Assembly (NCBI GenBank): GCA_001579985.1
Contig: LRSR01000584.1
Location: 1 to 57,261 of the forward strand
Direction: 5' to 3'
Length of the DNA: 57,261 nt
From: Hypsibius dujardini
Lineage: Eukaryota; Tardigrada; Eutardigrada; Parachela; Hypsibiidae
In this document: positions 39,280-49,994 of the stretch, piece after piece
Layout of the letters: each line of letters starts with the position of its first letter
How positions within the stretch are numbered: the first letter of the stretch is position 1
The notes under the pieces: generated by a model
Seen by the model: only the letters and a program-made list of their open reading frames with translations
Databases searched by the model: none
Told to the model about the DNA's origin: nothing
Position numbers and translations under genes: made by a program

Positions 39280-41720
39280 GTTTTCAGCTTCGTTTAAATC
39301 TTCCCAATTTCTCTGTCCACAGAAGAGAAAGGCAGTAATTAGACATCAGCCGGAAAAACAAAAAGTGTAGAGGGTAAGTGTAGAGGGGGGGGGGAGAAAT
39401 GAAAAGGAAGAAAAAAGAAGGAAAGAGAGAGGAAACAGGAGAGAATTGTGCGCTTTCCGGTTGTGTTTTGGTCTGAACATGAATGTGGAAGGTCTGTGAA
39501 CACGCTGTCTCTGTCGTCGAGCCCCAAAATCGAGCATTGCTCTAGAGCGATTTCTCCCTCTCTCTCTCGCTCGCTGTTTGCAAAACGCCGGCTACTACAG
39601 CTGCGTCGGGGTCGGTCTCTTCTGCCTGCATCGTTTGCAAACTCTCCGATTCGCTACGCTGCTGACTTTCCTGCCTGCCTTTCCTCCGTTGGCCGGGTTG
39701 GCCCATGCGTGCGCATGCTTCGGAGAGAAAGACCACACGAAAAAGGTGACTGAAATGGAGAGCAGTAAGACAGAAATGATCAAGGCCGCGGGTCTCTCTC
39801 AGCTTCTCTCTTTCTCTCTCTCAAAGTCCAAGATACCATCTCTCAACCTTTTGTCTCTCTCCTTGGGGCGAAAGAAAGACGAGCAAACGATAACGGAAAA
39901 GACAAAATGTAGTCGTTCGACGCAATACAAATGTTCAGCTTTCTAATTGCTGCTGAAACTAGAACTCGAATCTGCTTACAAATAATAATATTAAACATCT
40001 ATAAAAAATGAATTTTTTAAAAATAAGCCATTATTTATACCTATACAAATCCATAAATGGAAGAAAATTTTAATACGACTGTAAACAAATTCAGCACGGC
40101 AGGCAACCACTTCCAACTAAATTTCCTCTATTTTAACTCGGTTCCAGAACGGTTAAGTAAACCGGTTAAGATGCAGGTGTTTGATCCCGCCATGTAGCCG
40201 CACATCGGAAAAACAAATTCCATGATTGTTCTTGTAATGTTAGGGAACATCAAGCATACCGGCGGCCCAAGCTGCATTCTGCTTTCTTAGCAACATAAAT
40301 TCGCAACGAAAACACAGCGTTTAAATAAACTGCAGAAAAGAGCATGCAGCACGCATTCGTCCCATCTACTAACTTTCCGTCGAGGACTCGCGCAGCCATG
40401 AAAACAAAGCAAATCAGTCAATCAATCGACCTAATCTACGACAATTGACACACGACCTCTATCAAATCAATCAATCAATGGACAACCATAAATGTGCAAA
40501 CAAATCATGATATCTGCCATTAGAAGTCAAGCATTGACGTAGCCTTGAAAATTCATACAATACAAAAATAAAACCGCATTCAATGGGCGAATCAATCGTG
40601 ACCGCAAGGAAAGTGGGCACACGAAAAGGCAACATGATGGACGATTCGATTTTTGAAGGTCGGCTCAAGTGTTTGTTGCTACTGCAGCATGCTATGAACA
40701 TGATCACATCTACCGAGAAAAAGAATTCACATGCCCGCACTCACCTTAGACATTACACACAGCCTTTCCAGTATCCATTAAACAATAGATGAGTCCAGTG
40801 AACACCTCAATTCAAAGTGTGAGCCACAAAATCAAACTCAACCACTTCCGTTCCGTTTCAGCCTTCCTTTCAAGCACCTTTCAAGCACCTTTCAAGCAGT
40901 TGTTTTTGAAAATGTTCTGAAATCCCGGGGGCCTTGGAAATCAGACCTCCACAGCCCTGCAAGTTGCAATATGATCAGGGACCAAGCAAGCCTTCCTTTC
41001 TTCCGTGATGCGTAGATTTTGAGATCAGGTCGATTCCAACTTAAAAACTGCAATAAAAAACCATCCCTCAGCGATTTGTAAAAACGAATAATGGAAAAAT
41101 CAGGCCGGAAGAAATATACGCAAATCTTTCGTGTCAGGAAAAAGTCAAGATTAAATAAAACGCAGAGAAGGAAGAAGGTCGTTTTCTCTCACCTGAACTC
41201 TAATCAGTAATCACCTCAAAATGGTCGTTCTACTCGTTCACATTTTGCAAATGTTGCACACGCGGCGGTTTTGCACATGTGGCAGCAATCTTGTCCGAAC
41301 CGAGTTCGAGCCATGGCGCCTGTAAACTGAGGTGGCTCGAACTCGGTTCGGACAAGATTGCTGCCACATGTGTATGCGCCCATGCTTAGGCCCAGCCCAT
41401 ACCGACGCGATTGGCTGTTTGTTAGGGTTGGATGCTGTCGTCCACTATACAGTGCTTTAAATTCCCTGGGCTTTAGGTAGAGGAGATGTGGTGGGCTCTT
41501 ATGGCAGTATTTCCCCGGCAGGTGGCAGTGCAGCTTCGCTACTGACCGAGAGAGCAGTAAACTTCCAGTTCGCACAGGTTATTTCCCTCCTCCCAAATTT
41601 CAAAACAAAAATGCTTTTCTGACAATCGATTTATTAAAATGAAATAAATTACATGCAAGAGGCTCTCTATGAATCAACTTAAATTGTATCAAATCAACGT
41701 ATCATCAAGTGACATTGTTG
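39280..41720. other. Intergenic region between PTBP start and CPT2 stop
   Basis: It contains the PTBP promoter/5' UTR and the CPT2 3' UTR. It includes CT-rich TCTCTCTC tracts at 39550-39570 and 39795-39830, GATT/CAATCAAT-type simple repeats near 40415-40480 and a palindrome at 41274-41372. I found no supported gene. Confidence 0.4.
41274..41372. mobile_element. 99-bp near-perfect palindrome (MITE-like)
   Basis: The left arm CACATGTGGCAGCAATCTTG plus TCCGAACCGAGTTCGAGCCA is mirrored exactly by the right arm ending GATTGCTGCCACATGTG, with a loop of about 20 bp. It lies about 350 bp beyond the CPT2 stop codon. Confidence 0.85.
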
Positions 41721-44307
41721 TCACCCATTTATCACTTTCAGGATATCGTCAAAACTCTGCTTCAAAGCAACAGTGAAATCGGTTCCGCTCCGTGTGGGGT
41801 AGTGAAAGACCACACATCCCATGGAGTGATCCATTGAAGAATAGCCGATACCTGGAAAATAGAGCAGAATATTTATAGCGCCCTAAGCAGATTAGTTAGT
41901 CAAATGCAAGTGCGAGTATTAGTATGGCAGGGAAGTCAGAAATGTAACTTACCGTAACCATCATCAACAACAGGCGCGAATCCACCTGCCGCAATAGCTG
42001 GACTTTGAAGGGTGGATGTCGACATGATGTTGTGGTTAATCTTGACGTATGCGGAGTCAGTGAAGATTGGCAATGTCTTGCCTTGCGATTCCGCCAACTT
42101 GCGTAGCGCAAACAGGTGTCGATCAAACCCGTTCCCTACAACAGCGGCAATTCCTCTACCAAACTCCCGACACTCGTAGTATTAAATGCAGCATCCCTGA
42201 AAACGTTCCCGCAGCGCTTACCCATTGCCGCCTCCTTGGTCAGCTGGCCATGATAGGCACATGTTGCTTTGAGGAGAGCGCGCATCTCGGCCGGTGAACC
42301 ATTTCCGTCATTGCAGACCTTCTCGCAGAACTCCTTGGTCAATGTGGTGGCTGGCCTAATACCTATGTGCCATCAAGATCTCGTGAGACATTTCTACAAA
42401 CCCAATTCATGCCACGCTACGGGTCATCTTCGTACATTCGGTACGGCCATGCTTGAATGCAGCCGTACTGCAGGATTCATAAGTCGCAGCGGTTTGACCG
42501 CCGGTCAGTCTGAAATAAGCCATCTACAAAGACAATGATAAAACATTAGTACGTACAGTCAACGAACAAATTGAGTACAGTGGAGGGCCAGGGTAATGGG
42601 CAAAAGGGCGGGGCAGGGGTGGTATTTAAACAATCGAACAATCAACCACCTGACCATCCTCTGCTCCGCTCACTTTTGCCCATACCCCGGACCCTCAGTG
42701 TACTCAATCTTATTAATTGTAGCAACAATGATTGAGATGTATTTCCGCAATGTAAGCAAAACAAACCTGAAAAGCCAGCTGCATAATACCGTCCGGGTAA
42801 AAGTTGTATTTCTTAATTGCCTCCTTGCCGAATCCGTGATATTGCAGGATGCTCAGATCTAATCTTCCAGTGCTGGCCTCAAAGGTTTTTCGAACCTTGG
42901 CAATCTCGTGCTTGATGGTGTCGGTGAGCTTAAAATCTGTGACAGGAATACCTTGCGTCGTGACGGATTCAGGATCGAACACTGCCTTTGCGATATATAA
43001 TTAGCAAAATACCTAATCGATGCACGTGAGAAGCAGGATCGAAACTCTTGGAGCTCAGTCCCGCAGCTAGCACAAAGTTGTGCGAATTCACATCCTAGAA
43101 GCCGGAGAGAATAGTTCAAAATAGATATGTCCGATGTATTTTGGTGCACCGTGCATAAGACTGGCATTTGAATACCTACCTTATGAACTTCATTAACAAA
43201 TCGCAGAACGGCGACTCCATCGCCCCAGGCATGTTCAAAATTTACGCCTGCTCTTCCGCCCTTGTCCACAATCAGCGAGAAACTCTTGTCAAACCATCTA
43301 AAAGGTCAGATAAACTGTCAGCTCGCAGAACCACAATCATCAAGATTTGAGAGATTTCAAAAACAGACGCCTGTTCCTTACCGATTCAAACCATTTCCAT
43401 GCAGCATATTTTTGCAGTACTGCTTCATTTCTCTGCTATCAGCATCTAGCGTATTCAAGATGGTGTCATCCAAGCAGAGGAGAAAGATAGCAGAGTCCAG
43501 TTTAGTCAGGAGGGATTCATTGCCGGCGTTTACCAACAGCTCACGAAGGGTCGCCCATTGGTTTCGTTCGTCCGCGGACAAAACTGCTATGGAATCTTCC
43601 GGTTTCGCATTTGCGCTAACTTTCAGGACATGCTGATAGGCAAGGTGGATTTCTTTCGGGGACCTGATGTCTCCTGCATGTGGCACCACACATGAAGAGA
43701 CGACAAAATTCAAGGTACAGTATTCCATCTTACTGCGTACCGTTCTTCTCGACAACGTCAACTGTGTAAAAAGCTCCGTTGCACAAAACCGCAACGTGAC
43801 GCGCGGTTTTGTCAGTAAAGAGCTCGTCCTTATCCTGGCGGGGGATCCGGGTGGAATTGAACAACCGCACGTACTGGCTCATATCCAGCGGGAAAGCTTT
43901 GTAGAAGTAAGCACCGTACCAAGAAACCGCCTCCGGTAGAAAACTGCAAGACAAGAAGAAATATTTCGTGGAAGGTGAAACCACATACTTTCTTGGGGTA
44001 CTGCAAACTGCGTCAAGAACTGGAAAAATATGTCTGTGGAATACATGGAATACACGTATCAACCTGACAACTTTCCGAAACGTTTCGTTGTCCGTCTTCT
44101 TGGGGTTCATGTGGTACACATCTGGTTCCAGCAGATTAGCATTCAAGCTATTCCGGAATCGAAGAGCGCTAACAGTCAAATCCGCAGCACGTATTGCCTA
44201 TTATGACAAGGCGAGTCGATGAAAGCACTAAGCAAGCAATCGACAATTTCAAAGCAATAAAAGCAACGACGAATAACTTACTACCCATCCAAAATGCAGG
44301 TCCGGGA

Positions 44308-44344
<37 letters not shown>

Positions 44345-45272
44345 CTTGTCTGTCTGTGTCTATCTGTCTGTCTGTCTGTCTGTAATTATGTCTGTATGTC
44401 TGCTTTATCTGCCTACCGATCAATTTTACATCAGAAATATAATGAATTGTCTATTGTCTATTATTTGCACACTGAAGTTTTGGCTGGGAGAAACCACTTT
44501 TCCACCGAGCGCTTTATACCTGATCCATTTTTTGCTTGTTCGGATCATCATTCATTGCGATGAATGGATTGTAGTTGAGGACCAGTGGCAATCGGGAGCG
44601 GAGATACATATCGAACCAAAGATCCGAAATGTAGCTTGTATGTTTCATCTTCCGAAAACCAGCCAGCAGCAATTCGTTCAATTCTACAACGATAAAATAA
44701 TTACGGGATCCGATACCAACCAAAGGAAAAAGGCATCCATAATCAAGCGATCTATCGACCGATGCAAAATGCTCTCAAGCAACCAATCAATCGATCGTTC
44801 CCATGACCGACCTAGCTAATCGACACAAACATATTCATCCCGCTGAGAAAATTCAACTTTCCTCAAGGCACCGTCAAGAAAACCATAGATTCTGTCTCAA
44901 GTTACCTTTGCCCTCCTTGTTCAAAAAGTCTTTCGCATACGTGGCAGTTTTGGCGTGTTCTTCCGGAGACAACAACGGCTGCTGTGTCTTTAAATATCGC
45001 TCCACTGTCTTCTCCAGCTTGGGAATAGGCAATCGTGGCAAGCTCCGTTGAAAGTGCATGGTGGGAATGACGCTCTTCTGGAGGAAGTGAAATTTCTCAT
45101 TGAAGTTGGCAGTGGAAGTGGGCAGCGGAACCGCCGGAATTTCCGGCTGTGCTTGCGTGTTGCTGCTTTTCCATCGCAGGGACTTGTCCACCTGACTGAG
45201 TGATCGTAGATGATTTGCAGGTGTGAAAATGCTCCATATGCGATCGGCAGAGGCTTTCTTTACGCGAATCAT
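41721..45272 (-). CDS. CPT2: Carnitine O-palmitoyltransferase 2, mitochondrial
   Basis: Twelve exons in coding order: 44906-45272, 44520-44683, 44064-44197, 43741-43943, 43382-43673, 43180-43297, 43026-43094, 42767-42985, 42421-42523, 42222-42350, 41953-42135, 41721-41851 (703 aa; human about 658). A basic, Ser-rich N-terminus ([20 protein letters not shown]) fits a mitochondrial presequence. Family landmarks are [79 protein letters not shown], the catalytic-His block [30 protein letters not shown], and [11 protein letters not shown] with [23 protein letters not shown]2 regenerates acyl-CoA from acylcarnitine on the inner mitochondrial membrane for beta-oxidation. The 42350/42421 junction was chosen because it keeps the frame, and the 23-codon exon 43026-43094 lies in a variable loop. 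Confidence 0.96.
42570..42708. mobile_element. ATTGAGTACA-family MITE in a CPT2 intron
   Basis: The left end ATTGAGTACAGTGGAGGGCC...ATGGGCAAAAG is mirrored by CTTTTGCCCATACCCCGGAC...TGTACTCAAT. It lies within intron 42524-42766. A fragment of the same right end (CCCCGGACCCTCC...ACTCAATCTTGT) begins this window at position 3. Confidence 0.78.
44311..44398. repeat. CTGT microsatellite in a CPT2 intron
   Basis: About 20 CTGT/TCTG units with interruptions, inside the intron between exons 44520-44683 and 44064-44197. The ORFs over it are artefacts. Confidence 0.9.
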
Positions 45273-46468
45273 GGCGGTGATTGGGGGAACGGAAAGCAGA
45301 AAGAGATCAAAAGAAACGTGTGGTGACTGGATCAAAAGAAACGTGTGGTAAACGTACGGTAACTCTTTACAAGACAACCACATTAATCATGTTGATACAT
45401 CTAACAGTTAATCAATCAATCAGCTTCTTGTGGACGGAGTCACTGAGTGTTGAGTGAGTGTGTTCACTCAATCACTGAGTGAACACACTGCCGTACCCGT
45501 ATTTCGGGCTAGGGTTGGGTTTCCGTTTTTCCAAGGTTTGACAGCTTTTGGGAACGGGAATACGATTGGGATGGGAAATATGGGCCCAACTGGGATATTT
45601 GGGAAGCGTTTTACTTGGGGGCTAGACGTGGGCAGGGGGCGCCTCTAGCCCACCCCTGGCCTCGAGCAAAAAGTCATCCTAACCGCTTCTCAAATCTTCC
45701 CATGGGCCCATGCTTCCCACTTCCCATTCCAAGGTGGGCCAACGGGATGGGAAATGGGACGTCCCATTCCGTTGGAAAATTGGGAAATGGTGAAAGTCAA
45801 CCCTACTTCGGGCGTACTAGTACGAGAACTGGGATAACGTTCTTGTCCGGCGGGAAGACCAGAAATGCCTGCACTGTGATGGTCAGGAGGATGAGGATCA
45901 TAGTTTTTTTTTAGTATTCGTGTTATTTTAATTCCCTCCTCTTGACTAAAGATTTGCAGATTGCTAATCTGGCTGATTACTGTAAAGATTCTCTGCACAA
46001 ACTCTCGTTTTCTCAATGGAGTGATAAAGACCGTGAAAGCTTACCAGGTATTTTGTTGTAGCAAAATTCTTCAAGTTCATTTTACGTGACTGTTTCTCAT
46101 TGTACAAAGGCGAATTGTGCCTTTTTGATGTGGAGAATGTGCCTTAATTTGAGATGCGCAAGCATTGCTACCTTCTAGAGAAAAAGGAGGGAGGGAGACA
46201 TACATCTACTGTACATCGTGGCCGTTTCGTGCTGCCTGCCACTGCCGCTACCGTCATCCAATTCAAACACTCTATTGTTCGCCTTGAAAGTTCGTCCAAC
46301 TCTTACAGAACATGTCGCATTTAAACGAGTTATGAGAGCATAATTTAAACAAAAGTCCAATAGATCGATCACAAGCGAAAGATATCGCTTCGTTTACACG
46401 CACAGGAATCATCTAAATCACGAGGTTACAATAACCAAGACCACTATTTTTCCTTTACAAACAGACCA
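45273..46468. other. Intergenic region between CPT2 start and RABL6 stop
   Basis: It holds the CPT2 promoter. It contains a short CACTCAATCACTGAGTG palindrome (about 45446-45490) and an imperfect inverted repeat with GGGATGGGAAAT-like blocks at about 45490-45825. A minus-strand ORF from the ATG at 45899-45901 starts with a hydrophobic stretch (MILILLTITVQAFLVFPP) but runs only 32 codons, and no downstream exon was found. Confidence 0.4.
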
Positions 46469-49400
46469 TTATTCGTCTTCACTTGCCAAAAAATCTTCAA
46501 GTTCCCTTTCGAGAACTTTCTGTTGATCAACCTCTGGAGAATCACGTTTAACAGGGGATCGGACTTTCACGGCGGTTGCATTCACCTGGACCTCAGTGGG
46601 CGCAGCGTCCTTCGGCTGAGATGCAGACTTCTTTGAAGTCTTTTCAGACTTGGATACCTTGGTGCCTTTCTTCTTCTTGGTTTTCTTCGGTACTGGTGCT
46701 GAAGTCTGCTCCTCGTCCATGACGCTCGATGCCTCAATCCGTGAATCGTCCAAAGAGGTAGCCGTAACCAGACCAGCTGAGTATCGTCGAGCGAGAACTT
46801 CTTTCTCGGTGTTGCGCTTTTCCACGCTGCTGAGCCAAGAAGAGAATTCGTTCGAGTCAAACTGAAGTGGGCTGGTTGGAATCACGTGCGAGACATTGAA
46901 CTCCTCGAGGACATCGGGCGGCTCGTCCGCTGTGAGGCTTTCTTCAACATCCGGAGTGTTGGGAGCAGATAAAACAATCACTGAAGGTTCCGAATCAAGC
47001 ACAACGGTAGAGACAGTGGAGTCAACCGGATAACTTCCCGGTGTTTTCGGGCTCTAAAACAGCAGACAAGAGATAAGTATAAAATTGTCCAGTGAAAAAG
47101 AATCCAAGATACAAAGACTCGCCTCCAGTTTTGGTATTACTGATTTTGGCGCCACATCAGTACGAGTAGTGACACTATTAAAAGAGGATAAGAACTCTGA
47201 AGGAATCTCGTCCAGTTCTACTTCGTCTGTGAATCCAGCCACCTGTGTAACATAGAAAAGCGTTTCCCCAAGTACGTAAACAAACAAAGGAAGTGCATTC
47301 GGATTGGTTGATGAATTTACCATGGGATTCCCGTCGTCCTCGCTTGAATCACCGTCGGTCAACTTTGGCGCGAAACTACTGGATGGAGCCACCGACGGGC
47401 TTTTGGACGGTTCTTCCAAAAACTCGCCGGGAACGTAGTCACCCGGAATGAATTCATCGATATGGGACACCGGGTCAGGCGTTGAAGCGTTCGTTGAAAG
47501 GATATTGTCGGGTTTAGATGCCACCAAACCGCTGAAAACAACCACATAAAAATCCATTTAATAACAGAACAGTCAACTGACCTCAACCGCGGATCTTTAT
47601 AATCTTTATTAAGTTCAATTCTGATCTTACGCAGTGGCTGGAGGGGCTGTCTTTCTGGAGAAGAAACCAGTCGACGACTGAGTCTTGCTAACAGCTGGGC
47701 TCTCCTTCCCATTGAGGGGTAGATGGGCTGGAGGGGCATGCATCCGTTTCTGCGTGTTTTGTGCGGCAGACACATCTCCAGAAGCGGGGTCAGGAAGGTT
47801 CCGGCCAACCGGCGTCACGGCTGGAGCTAGCTTATCAGCTTCTTTTCGGCGCTTTTCTTCAAGTGATGCAATAAACATCTCGTAGTTCTGTTCTTCAGAT
47901 TCCAGCAGGCTCTCCAGTTCATGAAAAGTCGTCTCCACATCCCGTTTGTTCTGCTCAATTTGTCGCTCGACCGCCTCCCGTTGTAGTTTAAGAAACGGCA
48001 GGTTGAAGAACTTATGGAGGTACTTCAAACCAAAGCCATTGCGCATAGAAGATTCTGCTACAATAACAGGTGCAGCAGTTTCCGGCCGCTCCATGTGAAG
48101 AATGAAACTCTTGACTTGGTCCAGATTCACCGAGGTAGACTGATGATGACCCATGTCCCGATGATTAACTAAAATCAAAACCGGAAGAGCGACGGGAACC
48201 CTCTCCATCTCCTGTTTGACGTAATCAAACGTCCAAGGTTTCGTCAAGTCCATTACCATGATGACACCTGCAATTTTAAGTAAAAACAGTATTCATATAG
48301 TGTTGGTATAGCATAAAGAAGGCTACGAGTCATGAGCTAAATGGAGTTGTGGATGGACAGTCACGTGGACGAAAAACGAAATCATTTATTGAAGCGACTC
48401 ATACGGGCCATAGAATAGCGAATAGGGTCCGACGAATAGCAACGAAAGTCCGAAGACAGGCAGGCACACAGGCAGGCAGGCACGTAGACACGTAGGCACG
48501 CAGGCAGGCAGGCACACAGGCAGGCACGTAGGCACGCAGGCAGGCACGCACACAGGCATGCAGACACACAGGCAGGCCGGCACACAGGCAGGCAGGCACA
48601 CAGGCAGGCACACAGGCAGACAGGCAGGCAGGCAGGCAGACAGGTCGACAAAATGCTGAACAATAAATACCATACCGTGAGTTCCTTTATAAACATCTAG
48701 TGTTTCAGCGTCCAGGCCGACTTGATCGTCGATGTCCGCTTTCATGCCATCTCCGTTTGCGTGAATGTGTCCATCATTTTTCAGCTTTAGTCCGGAAAGT
48801 GTTCGACGCTTTTTGCTCTTGAAAGACAAGGATAGTAATAATCGCAGAGAATGCTGCTGTACCACACTGATCTAAAGCAACAATATTTCCCCGTCGTTTA
48901 TCTACCTTGTCAACAACATCCCAAATTTCAACTTTGACAATATCATCGCTTGCTTTGAAGTTCCACTGAATGTTGGCGACTTGAATCTCTTCAGACGGAA
49001 GGTACTCTTCCTTGAAGGGAAGTCCTTGGAGCCGTAACCACAGACAGCTTTTACCCACATTCTTGTCTCCACGAATGATTATCTTCTGCAAAAACAAAGA
49101 AAGACAAGAATATCACTGCAGTACAATCACAGTGTATTCAAAAATAACTTGATCATTGGTGATTGATTCTTTGCTCGTTGGCGTAACCGTCTAGTTTGAT
49201 TGGCTGATTGGCTGATTGACTGACTGTGAGTTTGACCAATCTGAAGTCGTGACACATTCAAAGAGAATACACGGTATACCCCACATATACTCCAGTATGA
49301 GTACACATCATACTGTACTCTGACGTTCATTCACTTCACAGTGCCAACTGCCAATCCACTCTGACAGTGCATGATTGATTGATTAACTGCTTAATATCCC

Positions 49401-49686
49401 GATTAGCAATTTTCGCACGATTCTCCTACGATTCATCTGGAATCTTCCCAACCACAGATGTGTTCCACAGATTCAGTGTACATGCGAAAAAACAAGAAGC
49501 CATACGCTCGCAGCCTACCATGTTGTACTGGATTCCGCGGCCGAATTTAAGCTGCAGCTGGGGTTGAAGAGTGCGCATTCCATTATACTTTGCAGTTCCG
49601 CCTGCTTCCACCTGCGCATCGCCACCATCTCCTCCTTTCACGGACTCATCCTCCCTTCCCACAAGCTTGCGAAGCTTTGAAAACAT
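46469..49686 (-). CDS. RABL6: RAB-like protein 6 (RBEL1/PARF family GTPase)
   Basis: Seven exons in coding order: 49519-49686, 48906-49085, 48676-48817, 47631-48267, 47321-47531, 47123-47242, 46469-47053 (680 aa; human about 730). The N-terminal GTPase-like domain has the P-loop [12 protein letters not shown] (residues about 62-73), VEIWDVVDK in place of the usual DTAG region, and LVNHRDMG as the base-recognition motif. [20 protein letters not shown] follows, then a coiled segment ([20 protein letters not shown]). The long acidic, low-complexity tail keeps human-like islands ([30 protein letters not shown]) and ends in a lysine-rich stretch and [18 protein letters not shown]6 is linked to cell-cycle control and tumour-suppressor signalling in mammals. 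The intron after 47123 uses a GC donor (GCGAGT). The gene is head to head with BUB3. Confidence 0.93.
48455..48650. repeat. CAGG/CACA microsatellite in a RABL6 intron
   Basis: A mosaic of GCAGGCAGGCACACAGGCAG and GCACGTAGGCAC units in the intron 48268-48675. All three minus-strand frames stay open and yield CLPACLPV-type artefacts. Confidence 0.9.
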
Positions 49687-49994
49687 TTCTAAAATCGTGA
49701 ATAACCCAGCGCACTTCTTACAAAAGCACAACAAACTTTTGAACGTTAACCCCTTGGAAGCCACGCCTTTTTAACTCTTCCCCTCCCCCCCTATACCTCT
49801 TACCAACCCCCCTGGCAGACCAAGCAAGCTTCATTATTCGTTTCACAAATCCGACATTTTCTGCCAGTGGACCGCCAAATTCAGCTGTCATTTCTGGCTC
49901 ATCTGATCAAAACTCTCCTTCCATTTCTTGAGAAAACCGCAATACTTTCAGGGAGAGTCTGACTGAACCTGGTATTTTATTTTTCGCTTGGAAG
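49687..49994. promoter_or_regulatory. Divergent RABL6/BUB3 intergenic promoter region
   Basis: Only 308 bp lie between the two divergently oriented start codons, so the region must contain both 5' UTRs and core promoters. It contains C-rich tracts near 49785-49815. No TATA box is obvious in either direction. Confidence 0.5.

Noticed and set aside
41216-41575. 119-codon minus-strand ORF downstream of CPT2
   Set aside because: It spans the 99-bp palindrome; composition and position give no support for a gene.
43262-43636. 124-codon plus-strand ORF
   Set aside because: Antisense shadow of CPT2 exons.
45488-45825. Full MITE call over GGGATGGGAAAT-rich sequence
   Set aside because: The arms are only loosely inverted and the ends are not definable, so it is mentioned only as part of the intergenic region.
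48382-48865. Minus-strand ORFs rich in Cys-Leu-Pro-Ala across 48386-48865
   Set aside because: Only 48676-48817 is real RABL6 exon. The rest is translation of a CAGG/CACA microsatellite, open in all frames.
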